A stretch of DNA of 64,000 bases from Philodulcilactobacillus myokonensis (GCF_027923585.1 NZ_BRPL01000004.1:62001-126000), one strand, 5' to 3'; counted from the stretch's first letter, positions 42,630-52,006 are shown. Numbers and translations: made by a program. Notes: generated by a model from the sequence alone, not told the origin.

Positions 42630-43931
42630 ATGATGAAAAAATTGATAACTGGAATAAAAAACGGATTACATGGAAAATTAACCATTCCTGGTGATAAAAG
42701 TATTTCACACCGGGCAATTATGATTGGAGCAATCAGCAATGGAATCACTGAAATTAAACACTTCCTTCTTTCAGATGATTGTTTAACTACTGTTCACGCG
42801 TTTCAAGATTTAGGTGTTGATATTGAATGTCATCATAATGAAGTCATTGTTCATGGACGAGGAATTGATAATTTAAAACCGGTTAAACACACCATGAATA
42901 TGGGAAATTCCGGGACAACAACGCGACTATTGAGTGGGATTTTAGCATCGTTACCATTTCAGACAAAGTTAATTGGCGACCAATCTTTGTCTAAGCGGCC
43001 CATGAAAAGAATTAGTGAGCCCCTAAATCAAATGGGAGCAGAAATTCATTTAACAAATGGGCATCTGCCAATGACAATTAATGGGAAGAAACTTCATGCC
43101 ATTCATTACAGGTTGCCAGTGGCAAGTGCTCAGGTGAAGAGTTCAATTATTTTAGCGGCATTGAATGCGGATGCTGATAGTGTGATTGATGAACCACAGT
43201 CTACCCGTGATCATACCGAAAGAATGCTCAATCAATTTAGCCCACAGACAATTATTACTGGATGGCATCAAATTTTTATCAAACATGAGCCAAAATTAAT
43301 TGGCCAAAATCTAACCATTCCAGGGGATATGTCATCAGCTGCTTTCTTTATTGTTGCAGCGACTTTAATTCCTGATTCTCATATTATTTTGAAATCGGTG
43401 GGCATTAATCCAGGTCGATTAGGGTTAGTTCACATTATTCAACGAATGGGAGGTCACGTTGAATTAAAACACCCGTCCAATCCGAATGAACCAATTGCTG
43501 ATTTAGAAATTGAAAGTGTAGAGCATTTAAAACCCATTCATGTTCAACATAATGATATCCCAAGTATGATTGATGAATTACCGTTGGTAGCATTATTAGC
43601 TGCTAAGGCCGATGGCATCAGTACGATTCATGGAGCTGAAGAACTGCGGTTTAAAGAAACCGATCGAATTAAGACAATCGTTTCAGAATTTCAAAAATTA
43701 GGAATTGATATTGAAGAATTAAAAGACGGTTTCAAAATTGATGGCAAAAAATTATGGCATGTTAAAAATTTAAATTTAGATAGCCATCAAGACCATCGAA
43801 TTGGGATGACTTTAGCGATTGCGGCTGGCTTATTACCGAAAACTGCTAATGTCAAACTAAATCATGAAAAGTCAATTGATATTTCATATCCAGAATTTTT
43901 TAATGATTTAAACCGATTAATAACTAAATAA
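42630..43931 (+). CDS. aroA: AroA, EPSP synthase
   Basis: 3-phosphoshikimate 1-carboxyvinyltransferase of 433 residues. Motifs are PGDKSISHRA, the LMGNSGTTTRL-like NMGNSGTTTRLLSG, LPVASAQVKSSI and RFKETDRI. The glyphosate-relevant Gly-Asn-Ser-Gly loop is intact. The gene starts eight bases after aroC; AGGTGA is the ribosome binding site for ATG 42630 or the ATG that follows it. Confidence 0.95.
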   Translation: MMKKLITGIKNGLHGKLTIPGDKSISHRAIMIGAISNGITEIKHFLLSDDCLTTVHAFQDLGVDIECHHNEVIVHGRGIDNLKPVKHTMNMGNSGTTTRLLSGILASLPFQTKLIGDQSLSKRPMKRISEPLNQMGAEIHLTNGHLPMTINGKKLHAIHYRLPVASAQVKSSIILAALNADADSVIDEPQSTRDHTERMLNQFSPQTIITGWHQIFIKHEPKLIGQNLTIPGDMSSAAFFIVAATLIPDSHIILKSVGINPGRLGLVHIIQRMGGHVELKHPSNPNEPIADLEIESVEHLKPIHVQHNDIPSMIDELPLVALLAAKADGISTIHGAEELRFKETDRIKTIVSEFQKLGIDIEELKDGFKIDGKKLWHVKNLNLDSHQDHRIGMTLAIAAGLLPKTANVKLNHEKSIDISYPEFFNDLNRLITK

Positions 43932-43945
43932 TGGGGATGATTAAA

Positions 43946-44804
43946 GTGAAAACTTGTTTTTATTAGTGGTTTAGGTTTAATTGGTAGTTCCATTGCAAGA
44001 ATAATTAAACAGAATCATTCTAATGTTGATATCATTGGCTATGATTTAAACCAAGCAAATGAAAGATACTTATTGAATCAGCATTTGATTGACCAATCCA
44101 TGACTTTTCAAAAAGCATCACAAATTGCAGATATCATTATTTTAGCGGGTCCCGTTAACGTTATTTTGAGGCAAATCCATGTTTTATCAAATTTAAAATT
44201 AAAATCCAATGTTTTAATAACCGATGTTGGAAGTACGAAAACATCAATTTTGAAACAATCAAAGCAACTGACTGAACAGGGCATTCATTTTCTTGGTGGG
44301 CATCCAATGGCTGGATCCCAAAAATCCGGCAGTAAAGCTGGCTGGGTAAATTTATTCAATCATACTACTTATTTTTTAGTGCGATCGAATGCAACGATTA
44401 AGCAAATCAAATTATTCAAATCATTACTTGATAATCATCACATTCATTTTGTTTTTGTATCCGCATTTAAACATGATCAAATGGTTGGCTACATCAGCCA
44501 TCTTCCCCATGCTCTAGCATTTTCATTAGTCCATTTAATGGATCAGAAACTCCATGGTGAATTGAAACAAATCCAAGTGGGTGGTGGATTGTTAAGCACC
44601 ACTAGGATTGCAGCAGCAGATCCAACCATGTGGTCCAATATTTTTATGAATAATAAAAATGATCTAATAAAACAAATCGATGATTTTCAGAAGCAGTTAA
44701 ATGATTTAAAAATGATACTTCAAAAGCAGAACCCAAAACAAATTAAACAATATTTAGAACAGTCTCAAAATATTAGGCAACGCATGGATTGGAGGAAGTC
44801 ATGA
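43946..44804 (+). pseudogene. tyrA: TyrA, prephenate dehydrogenase, with 5' frameshift
   Basis: From GTG 43946 the frame reads three codons (MKT-like) and then runs to a TAG. One base on, a second frame reads VFISGLGLIGSSIARIIK, the NAD-binding N-terminus of prephenate dehydrogenase, and continues to 44804 with GGHPMAGSQKSG, HDQMVGYISHLPH and FRIA-like TTRIAAADPTMW motifs. One extra T in the ACTTGTTTTT run at 43953-43961 explains the shift. In the long frame no ATG, GTG or TTG precedes the GxGxxG loop; the first possible start (44073) would remove it. So the enzyme is probably inactive, unless there is slippage or an error. Confidence 0.85.
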
Positions 44805-45316
44805 TGAAAGTAATCTTAATTGGTTTTATGGGGTGTGGAAAAACGACTGTTGGTAGGGAATTAGCAAAGCAAATGAATTTACCGCAATACGATTTAGATC
44901 AAATGATAGTTAAAAACTTGAATGAACCCATTTCAAATTTCTTTAAAGAAAAAGGTGAAGCAGCTTTTCGTGACTTTGAACATCAAATGTTGAATAAATC
45001 ATTATCTTTAGATGGTATTTTGTCCACTGGTGGTGGAACGCCGGTCCAGAAACAAAATCAGAATTTATTTCATCAAACTAGCGTCCCCATCATGATGCTT
45101 GATGCTTCCGATGACGTGATTAGAAAACGGCTTTCGTTGGATGCTAACCGTCCGATAGTTGAAAAATTAGGGATGGATGGAATTATCAAATTAAAGCACC
45201 AACGGGATGCAACTTACCGGATGATTAGCAACCAGATTATTTTAACCGACCATAAATCACCATTAACGATTGCTAAAAAAATTATTGAAAATTTAAAAAA
45301 GGAATCTTCAAAATGA
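44801..45316 (+). CDS. aroK: AroK, shikimate kinase
   Basis: The 171-residue kinase phosphorylates shikimate. ILIGFMGCGKTTVGRELA is the Walker A loop, followed by a DLDQMI substrate site, FRDFE, STGGGTPV, and a NRPIVEKLG lid region. ATG 44801 after GGAGGAAG overlaps the tyrA stop (ATGA). Confidence 0.94.
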   Translation: MMKVILIGFMGCGKTTVGRELAKQMNLPQYDLDQMIVKNLNEPISNFFKEKGEAAFRDFEHQMLNKSLSLDGILSTGGGTPVQKQNQNLFHQTSVPIMMLDASDDVIRKRLSLDANRPIVEKLGMDGIIKLKHQRDATYRMISNQIILTDHKSPLTIAKKIIENLKKESSK

Positions 45317-46209
45317 CAGAAAGAATTGATGGACATACAATTTTAATTGGATTGATGGCATACCCAATTCGGCACAGCAAATCACCATTAATGCATAATA
45401 GTGCATTTGAAAAATTAGGCTTGAATTATGTCTACTTAGTTTTTGATATTGATGGGGATCATATTGCAGATGGAATCAAAGCATTAAGAACGCTTGGCAT
45501 GCGAGGATCCAATATTTCGATGCCAAATAAACAAAGGGTTTTGCCATACTTGGATAAATTAGATCGAACGTCTCAATTAACCCGTTCGGTGAACACCATT
45601 GTGAATGATCATGGCGCTTTAACTGGATATACGACTGATGGAACAGGCTTTATGCAGTCATTAAAGGATGAAAATTTAAATATTATTGGTAAGAAAATGG
45701 TTTTAACCGGTGCTGGTGGCGCCGGAACCCCCATTGCGATTCAAACTGCTTTAGATGGGGTTAGTGAAATTAGTATCTTTAATAACGCAAATGATGATAA
45801 ATGGGAGAATGCAAAACGAAACGTTCATATTATTAATGAACACACTAATTGTCATGCAACTTTATTTGACTTAAAAGACCGTTCCAGTTTGAAGAATGAA
45901 ATCGGAAAATGTGATATTTATTGCGATGCGACAGCAGTTGGGATGAAACCACTTCAAGATCAGACTTTGATATCTGATCCTAGCTGGTTTCATAAGGATA
46001 TGATTGTTTTTGATACTGTTTATGCACCGTTAGAAACAAAACTAATGAAAGTGGCTAAAAAAGCCCATGTTAAACATGTTTTGAATGGGTTAGGAATGAT
46101 GCTAGAACAAGGTGCTGCCGCTTTTAAACTGTGGACTGGGAAAGAAATGCCAGTTGATTACATTCATAAAATTTTGTTTGATAGCGAAAGTGATAAAAAT
46201 GAAAGTTAA
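45313..46209 (+). CDS. aroE: Shikimate dehydrogenase (quinate/shikimate, YdiB-like)
   Basis: The 298-residue enzyme reduces 3-dehydroshikimate. PIRHSKSPLMHN binds the substrate; SNISMPNKQRV holds the catalytic Lys, and the NADP/NAD fold GAGGAGTPIAIQ follows. The SMPNKQ version of the catalytic motif is that of YdiB-like dehydrogenases, where typical AroE reads TxPxK. So quinate could also be a substrate. ATG 45313 overlaps the aroK stop. Confidence 0.9.
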   Translation: MTERIDGHTILIGLMAYPIRHSKSPLMHNSAFEKLGLNYVYLVFDIDGDHIADGIKALRTLGMRGSNISMPNKQRVLPYLDKLDRTSQLTRSVNTIVNDHGALTGYTTDGTGFMQSLKDENLNIIGKKMVLTGAGGAGTPIAIQTALDGVSEISIFNNANDDKWENAKRNVHIINEHTNCHATLFDLKDRSSLKNEIGKCDIYCDATAVGMKPLQDQTLISDPSWFHKDMIVFDTVYAPLETKLMKVAKKAHVKHVLNGLGMMLEQGAAAFKLWTGKEMPVDYIHKILFDSESDKNES

Positions 46210-46942
46210 AAACTTGAAAATTGGGTCAGGAAAACCAAAAATTGCTGTTCCCATAACCGGTAGTACAACCGATGAAATATTGAAACAACTTAATTTAATT
46301 TTGAAACAGAATGACTTTGATTTAATTGAATGGCGGATTGATTTTTGGAAGCAATTTAATGATGTTAATGAATTTAATTATGTTGCACAAATGATTTCCG
46401 AAAAATTAGAAGCAATTCCATTATTGATTACTTTTAGGAGTTTTAATGAAGGCGGTCAAACTAAATTAACTGAAGAACAGTATGCAAAAGTAATTCATAA
46501 TATTATTAATTGCCGAGTGGCTGATTTAATTGATATTGAACTAATGCATCCTAAAAAATTAATCTTGCCATTAATTCATTTAGCTCAAAATCAAAATATT
46601 AAGGTCATTCAAAGTTATCATAATTTTAAAATCACACCTGAAAAATCAGAGATGTTAGAAAAACTTGATCAAATGCAATTAAATCATGTTGATATTGCTA
46701 AAATTGCTGTCATGCCACATACTTCGGATGATATTTTAAATTTACTTGAAGTTTCGAACTCATTTCACCATGAATCGAATCTTCCACTAATTTCAATGTC
46801 AATGGGCAATTTGGGAAAAATCACACGCGTTAGTGGTCAACTCTTCGGATCATGTATTACGTTTGGAACGGTCGGAAATTCTTCAGCACCTGGACAAATC
46901 AATTGTGAAATATTAAATCAATTTCTAAACACTTTGAATTAA
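46199..46942 (+). CDS. aroD: AroD, 3-dehydroquinate dehydratase type I
   Basis: The 247-residue class I enzyme dehydrates 3-dehydroquinate through a Schiff base. The catalytic His is in QSYHNFK and the Schiff-base Lys in VDIAKIAVMP. EWRIDFW and SMGNLGKITRVSG also fit. The frame extends upstream to 46112 within aroE, but ATG 46199, overlapping the aroE end, gives the normal length. It is the last gene of the operon. aroB and DAHP synthase are not in this window. Confidence 0.93.
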   Translation: MKVKNLKIGSGKPKIAVPITGSTTDEILKQLNLILKQNDFDLIEWRIDFWKQFNDVNEFNYVAQMISEKLEAIPLLITFRSFNEGGQTKLTEEQYAKVIHNIINCRVADLIDIELMHPKKLILPLIHLAQNQNIKVIQSYHNFKITPEKSEMLEKLDQMQLNHVDIAKIAVMPHTSDDILNLLEVSNSFHHESNLPLISMSMGNLGKITRVSGQLFGSCITFGTVGNSSAPGQINCEILNQFLNTLN

Positions 46943-47081
46943 AATTAATATATGCAATTGCAATTTTTAGTTATATGTACTAATATTATTAATTAATGAT
47001 TAGAAAATCATTAGAAAAAGAATGGATTTGCTTGTGTTTAGAAATTAAATCCTTCACTTTCACCATTAAGGAGTGGTTTAC

Positions 47082-48257
47082 ATGGATATCTCAAAGAAAT
47101 TTAATCAGACAGTTCAAAATTATAAATCGGCTGATATTGCTGGCTTTGGTCAAAGATTAGCTAAGATTAAAGGATTAATTCCGTTGACTTTAGGTGAACC
47201 GGATTTTAACGTTCCGGATCATGTTAAGTTAGCAGCAATTAAAGCCATTATTAATAATGATAGTCATTACACTTCACCAAAGGGAATCCGGCCACTTCGG
47301 GTTGCAATTTCTGATTTTATGAAACAAAAGTATGGAATTAGTTATGATCCTGATACAGAAATTACAGTTACAACGGGTGTGACTGAAGGAATTAATGCTA
47401 CTTTAAGAGCCATTTTAGAGCCAGGTGATCGTGTTATTTTGCCGACCCCTGATTTTGGTGACTACATGGCTGAAATTACACTTGCTGGTGGGAAACCAAC
47501 CTGTTTAGATGTTACTGATAATGATTTTATATTGACTCCGGAAAGGTTAGAAACAGCGTTTACTAAGTATGGTGATTCAATTAAAGCTGTGATTTTAAAT
47601 TCACCTAATAATCCGACAGGTGTTGTTTATAATAAAGAGCAGCTTGAAGGACTTGCAAAAGTCATTAAAAAGCACCATGTCATCTGTGTTAGTGATGAAA
47701 TTTATAGTGAAATTAATTACGATAAACCATACGTGTCAATGGGCCAAATCTTACCTGATCAAACGATTGTCTTTAATGGTGCTTCAAAGACGTTCGCAAT
47801 GACTGGATGGCGATTAGGAATTGCTTGTGCACCGGAAAAGGCCCTTAATTTAATTAATAAAGTTCATCGTTTCACGGTCGTTAATCCGCCTGAAATTGCA
47901 CAGTATGCTGCTTTAGAAGCTTTTAAGAATGGTGAAGATGATGGTGAACGGATGACTGCCGCTTACCATCAACGTCGTGATTTAGCTTGGTCAGGATTTG
48001 ATCAGTACGGCTTTAAATGTCCAAAACCAAAGGGCGCTTTTTATCTCTTCCCTAAGATTCCAGAACAATTTACCCAAAATAGCTTTGATTTTGCCCTTCA
48101 ACTAGCAAAAGAAGCTAAGGTAGGGGTTATTCCTGGATCAATTTTTGGCCCCGGCGGTGAAGGCCACATTCGGATTAGTTATGCTTCCAGTGTTTCTGAT
48201 ATTAAAGAAGCCATTCAAAGGTTGGGTAAGTTTGTGAAGAAACATGAATCAAAATAA
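47082..48257 (+). CDS. Class I/II pyridoxal-phosphate aminotransferase
   Basis: The 391-residue protein is an aspartate-aminotransferase-fold enzyme: TLGEPDFNVPDH at the N-terminus, NSPNNPTGVVY, CVSDEIYSEI and the PLP Lys in FNGASKTFAMTGWRLG, with Arg in HIRISYA. Aromatic (AraT-like) or broad-specificity aminotransferase is likely given the aromatic operon 130 bases upstream, but an aspartate-type role is possible. ATG 47082 follows AAGGAGTG; the earlier in-frame GTG at 47073 overlaps that site. Confidence 0.88.
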   Translation: MDISKKFNQTVQNYKSADIAGFGQRLAKIKGLIPLTLGEPDFNVPDHVKLAAIKAIINNDSHYTSPKGIRPLRVAISDFMKQKYGISYDPDTEITVTTGVTEGINATLRAILEPGDRVILPTPDFGDYMAEITLAGGKPTCLDVTDNDFILTPERLETAFTKYGDSIKAVILNSPNNPTGVVYNKEQLEGLAKVIKKHHVICVSDEIYSEINYDKPYVSMGQILPDQTIVFNGASKTFAMTGWRLGIACAPEKALNLINKVHRFTVVNPPEIAQYAALEAFKNGEDDGERMTAAYHQRRDLAWSGFDQYGFKCPKPKGAFYLFPKIPEQFTQNSFDFALQLAKEAKVGVIPGSIFGPGGEGHIRISYASSVSDIKEAIQRLGKFVKKHESK

Positions 48258-48319
48258 TATTTTCTCTAATTATTAGTAAAATACTTTAAAAATAAATTAA
48301 ACTTTTTTTAATGAAACTG

Positions 48320-48347
48320 TTGACATTCATTTTAAATCGACTATGAT
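48320..48347 (+). promoter_or_regulatory. Promoter of the luxS T-box leader
   Basis: A perfect TTGACA (48320-48325) and TATGAT (48342-48347) with a 16-base spacer lie about 20 bases before the first T-box leader. Confidence 0.8.
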
Positions 48348-48367
48348 ATAGATAATCAATTAAATGA

Positions 48368-48640
48368 AATTAAGCAATGAAAAGATAAGTAAAGAATTGA
48401 AAACTTCTAGAAAGCTTACGGTTGATGGAAGTAAGTAGCGGACATTTCTTGAAAATGGTCTTCGAGCTTTTATACGGATAAGCTCAATGCAAGTCCGTAT
48501 CGGGAACGCCTGATATCGCGTTAATGAGTCTTAATGGTTCTAAGAATGAAGGTAAATTAGCTTAAAGTTAATTTACGAATCAAAGGTGGCACAGCGAAGC
48601 ATTCGCCCTTTCTATATGAAAGGACGGATGCTTTTTTATT
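48368..48640 (+). ncRNA. T-box leader 1 (Met specifier) upstream of luxS
   Basis: The T-box sequence AAAGGTGGCACAGCG is at 48582-48596. A terminator follows (AGCATTCGCCCTTTC stem, T-run, 48598-48637). In stem I, AAAGAA after AAGT pairs with TTTCTT at 48445-48450, and the following GAAAATGG places ATG 48455-48457 in the specifier position. So it should sense uncharged tRNA-Met. It is the first of two leaders in series before luxS. Confidence 0.88.
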
Positions 48641-48705
48641 TGGATTAAATTTTTAGGTGGTGATCTGAAACAGTATAAAAATAAATTAAATCATTAATTT
48701 TAATA

Positions 48706-48962
48706 ACTAAGCGATGATGAGAAAAGTAGTTTGAAATTGGAAATACAGTGACCATTCGATAGTGAAAAGAACGGATGATATTTCAAATGAAAATGAGCTC
48801 AGAGCTAATAATTAGTAAAAGCTAATTATTCGGGGTAAGGCACGATATTCACCTTTGACTTCTAAATGGAGTTTACAAGGTATTAGATGAGAATCTAATA
48901 TAAAATAAGGTGGTAACACGTTGATAACGTCCTTTGGCATATGCCGAAGGACGTTTTTTTAA
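48706..48962 (+). ncRNA. T-box leader 2 (Met specifier) upstream of luxS
   Basis: The T-box AAGGTGGTAACACG is at 48907-48920. A strong terminator AACGTCCTTTGGC / GCCGAAGGACGTT with seven Ts lies at 48926-48960. In stem I, TTTGAAAT pairs with ATTTCAAA, and GAAAATGA follows, so the specifier is ATG 48793-48795. I see no promoter between leader 1 and leader 2; they are likely read in series on one transcript. Confidence 0.87.
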
Positions 48963-49003
48963 TATGTAATTAAAATATTAATTTTAGAAAGGATTGTTAA
49001 ATT

Positions 49004-49477
49004 ATGGGTAAAGTTGAAAGTTTTTCATTAGATCATACAAAGGTTAAGGCACCATACGTTCGTTTGATTGCAGCACAAAAAGGACCAAAGGGTGACATGG
49101 TTTCAAATTTTGATTTGAGATTAGTCCAACCCAATCAAAATGCAATTCCAACCGGTGGGTTGCACACGATTGAACATTTATTAGCATCATTACTTCGTGA
49201 CCGCTTATCAGGATATATTGATTGCTCACCATTTGGTTGCCGAACCGGATTTCACTTAATTTTATGGGGTGAACATTCAACTACTGAAGTTGGCAAAGCA
49301 TTAAAAGATGCATTAGGAGTAATTGCTAATGATATTCAATGGAAAGATGTTCCAGCCGTTAGTAAATATAGTTGTGGTAACTACCGTGATCATTCCCTCT
49401 TCTCTGCTAAGGAATGGTCGAAAACAGTATTAGATCAAGGTATTAGTTCCGATCCATACGTTCGAAAATTAATTTAA
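49004..49477 (+). CDS. luxS: LuxS, S-ribosylhomocysteine lyase
   Basis: The 157-residue metalloenzyme cleaves S-ribosylhomocysteine to homocysteine and the AI-2 precursor DPD, within the activated methyl cycle. HTIEH at residues 54-58 supplies the metal His ligands, [11 protein letters not shown] contains the catalytic Cys near 84, and YSCGNYRDH the third ligand. GAAAGGAT precedes ATG 49004. It is controlled by tandem Met T-boxes, so it is expressed as part of methionine metabolism. Confidence 0.96.
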   Translation: MGKVESFSLDHTKVKAPYVRLIAAQKGPKGDMVSNFDLRLVQPNQNAIPTGGLHTIEHLLASLLRDRLSGYIDCSPFGCRTGFHLILWGEHSTTEVGKALKDALGVIANDIQWKDVPAVSKYSCGNYRDHSLFSAKEWSKTVLDQGISSDPYVRKLI

Positions 49478-49494
49478 GTGGGGGGTAATTAGTG

Positions 49495-50265
49495 ATGTTT
49501 AACGAATTAAAAGGTAAAAAGGTTTTAGTAATTGGCGGTCATCGTGGAATTGGAAAGGCCATCATTGATACCTTTCAATCGGAAGGTTCTGATTTGATTG
49601 TTGGTGATTTGATTTATAAGAACAAGAAATTAACTAAAATCAATGATCATTTTTACCAAATTCATGTTGACGTTAGAAATGAAAATGACGTTGTTTCACT
49701 AACTAATCAATTGAAACAAAAGGATTTAATTCCAGATATTTTTGTGAATGTCGCTGGAATTTCTGTCATGGATTACTTTGTGGACAGTAAAACTTCTGAT
49801 TTTGAAAAAGTCTGGGAAATTAATACCCGCGGTGTTTACTTTACAACCAAGCATATTACACGGTTATTTGAAGCTGAAAAGAAGAAGGGCAAAATCATTG
49901 TCATTGATTCACAAGCTGGGAAAGCCCCTTATCTAGCAATGCCAGCATACGTTGCTTCAAAATATGCCACCCGCGGATTAATCCAGACGTTAGCACTTGA
50001 AACTGGGCATGACCATATTAATGTTAATGCTGTTTGTCCTGGAATTATTGAAACGGATATGAAACACAGGGAAAGAATCGAATCCGGAAAGTTACGGGGT
50101 CTATCAGCCAAAGACATTGAAAATGAAGATAAAAGTCAAATCCCATTGGGACGGACTGGAACCCCTCAAGATGTTGCCAATGTCGTCTTATTTCTAGCAA
50201 GTCATTTGGCTGATTACATGACTGGCCAAGCGATTAACATTACTGGTGGCATGACAATGCAATAG
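49495..50265 (+). CDS. SDR-family NAD(P) oxidoreductase
   Basis: A short-chain dehydrogenase of 256 residues: GGHRGIGKAI cofactor loop, NVAGIS, the catalytic Ser in VIDSQAGK, YVASK with Tyr and Lys, and a C-terminal MTGQAINITGGM. A sugar alcohol or acetoin-type reductase cannot be told apart here. ATG 49495 (or GTG 49492) follows a run of Gs, 17 bases after luxS, so it is probably transcribed with luxS. Confidence 0.88.
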   Translation: MFNELKGKKVLVIGGHRGIGKAIIDTFQSEGSDLIVGDLIYKNKKLTKINDHFYQIHVDVRNENDVVSLTNQLKQKDLIPDIFVNVAGISVMDYFVDSKTSDFEKVWEINTRGVYFTTKHITRLFEAEKKKGKIIVIDSQAGKAPYLAMPAYVASKYATRGLIQTLALETGHDHINVNAVCPGIIETDMKHRERIESGKLRGLSAKDIENEDKSQIPLGRTGTPQDVANVVLFLASHLADYMTGQAINITGGMTMQ

Positions 50266-50310
50266 TACTATTGCAAATAATAATAAATTAATTTATAGGA
50301 GGAATTTCAT

Positions 50311-50733
50311 ATGTCCGCAATTACTTTAGACCGTGTTGATGAAGTCGTTAAACGTCATTTAGATTATCAATCGTGGATTCAGCAACTAATTTTAGAAACC
50401 ATTCAGAATGAAACCGCTGAAAAAAAGTTGGAGTATTACTATCAAATTCCAGCTTGGACTTACCAAATTGCAAAAAATGATGGCATTTTTGAAGATCAAA
50501 AATTGTTTCAGTATTTTGAAAAAGCACTGAAAAAAGATGCTCAAAAATATTTAGATGCACATCAAATTGATGATCAAAAACCATCCGATTTATCTGATGA
50601 TGATGTTTTTGCCAATGCTTTTCAATTCAGAGCAGAGCAAATTGTTAAAGATGAATTAAAAGCAAATGGATTGGCATTCCACTTTAGCATTGATACCAAT
50701 ACATTAGGTTATTTAATTAAAATTTTAAAATAA
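50311..50733 (+). CDS. Protein of unknown function in the Met region
   Basis: The 140-residue product is acidic, mainly helical by composition, and has no signal peptide or span. Segments such as YYYQIPAWTYQIAKNDGIF and SDDDVFANAFQFRAEQIV are not recognised. AGGAGGAA precedes ATG 50311. It lies between the SDR gene and the third T-box, likely the last gene of the luxS transcript. Confidence 0.75.
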   Translation: MSAITLDRVDEVVKRHLDYQSWIQQLILETIQNETAEKKLEYYYQIPAWTYQIAKNDGIFEDQKLFQYFEKALKKDAQKYLDAHQIDDQKPSDLSDDDVFANAFQFRAEQIVKDELKANGLAFHFSIDTNTLGYLIKILK

Positions 50734-50745
50734 AGGCTTCATTAG

Positions 50746-50940
50746 GGATGAGTAATAAAATTTTAGATCGACAGCAAGTTATCGGCTGATGAGAGATAAC
50801 ACTAGATTTTATGAAGATGGTCCTTAATTTTACAATTGAATCAAAATTAAATGGAGAGTAATCACTGATTACTGAACATGGGTGGTACAGCGTAATTTTA
50901 CGCCCCTAGCTTTTAATTAAAGTTAGGGGTGTTTTCTTTT
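50746..50940 (+). ncRNA. T-box leader 3 (Met specifier) upstream of metNIQ
   Basis: GGGTGGTACAGCG at 50880-50892 is the T-box. The terminator CCCCTAGCTTT / AAAGTTAGGGG is at 50902-50938 with a T-rich tail. In stem I, TAAAATTTTAG pairs with CTAGATTTTA, then TGAAGATGG places ATG 50817-50819 as the specifier. It should turn on methionine uptake when tRNA-Met is uncharged. Confidence 0.9.
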
Positions 50941-50956
50941 TAAGGAGGGATTTAAA

Positions 50957-52006
50957 TTGAGCTTAATTGATTTGCAGCACGTTAATAAAAGATTTGAACT
51001 TGATGATCAAAAATCACAAGTAGTTTTAAAAGATATTGATTTATCGATTCAATCAGGTGAAATTTTTGGCATTATTGGATACAGCGGTGCCGGTAAATCA
51101 ACGTTAATTCGTTGTATTAATGGAATTGAAAAACCAACGAAGGGATTGGTTAAATTTGATGGGAACATCGTTAATCATTTTGATAACCCAAAATTGTTGG
51201 CACTCAGAAGAAAGATTGGGGTCATTTTTCAACAATTTAATTTAATGCCCTCAAGAACTATTTTTGATAATGTTGCTCTGCCAATCAAATATAATCATTT
51301 AAATTCGAAAGTTGTTCAATCGAAAGTGTTAGCAGCATTGAAACAAGTGGGGTTATCAGATAAAGCAAAGGAATATCCAGCAGCATTATCTGGCGGACAG
51401 AAACAACGGGTAGCGATTGCGCGGGCATTAATTAATGATCCAAAGGTAATTCTTTGTGATGAAGCCACCAGTGCATTGGATCCTAAAACAACTAAATCAA
51501 TTTTAAAATTATTGAAGTGTTTAAATCGTGAAAAAGGGATCACTTTGGTTGTTGTAACCCATGAAATGGACGTTGTTGAAAATTTATGTGACCGTGTTGC
51601 CGTTTTAGACGGTGGCAAAATTGTGGAGCAGGGAGATGTTTATTCAATCTTTGCCAAACCACAATCGAAGTTAACAAGGGAATTTGTTAATACAACTTCC
51701 AAATTGTCGGTTTCAAAATCATTATTAAAAGCGGTTGCATTAAAACCATCACAACGACTAATTAAATTAACCTTTATTGATGGCACCACCGCTGAACCAG
51801 AAATTTCAATCATTTCGAGGCGGTTTCAAGTTAATGCCAGTATTATTTTGAGTGATATTAAATTAATTCAATCAAAATTGTTAGGTGGTTTAATCATTAT
51901 TTTAAGTGGTGAACACCAAAATGTTTCAGATGCAATTAAGTATTTAAATTCACATAAAAAAATTGAAGTGGAGGTGTTTAACAATGCTCAACAAATTATT
52001 TCCTAA
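50957..52006 (+). CDS. metN: MetN, methionine ABC transporter ATPase
   Basis: The 349-residue ATPase has Walker A GYSGAGKST, signature LSGGQKQR, Walker B ILCDEATSALDP and a C-terminal NIL (ACT-like) domain from about 270 that senses methionine in MetN proteins. TTG 50957 follows TAAGGAGGG, right after the Met T-box terminator. Confidence 0.94.
   Translation: MSLIDLQHVNKRFELDDQKSQVVLKDIDLSIQSGEIFGIIGYSGAGKSTLIRCINGIEKPTKGLVKFDGNIVNHFDNPKLLALRRKIGVIFQQFNLMPSRTIFDNVALPIKYNHLNSKVVQSKVLAALKQVGLSDKAKEYPAALSGGQKQRVAIARALINDPKVILCDEATSALDPKTTKSILKLLKCLNREKGITLVVVTHEMDVVENLCDRVAVLDGGKIVEQGDVYSIFAKPQSKLTREFVNTTSKLSVSKSLLKAVALKPSQRLIKLTFIDGTTAEPEISIISRRFQVNASIILSDIKLIQSKLLGGLIIILSGEHQNVSDAIKYLNSHKKIEVEVFNNAQQIIS

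Noticed and set aside
46112-46198. N-terminal extension of aroD
   Set aside because: It lies wholly within aroE in another frame and gives a non-family leader; ATG 46199 gives the normal length.
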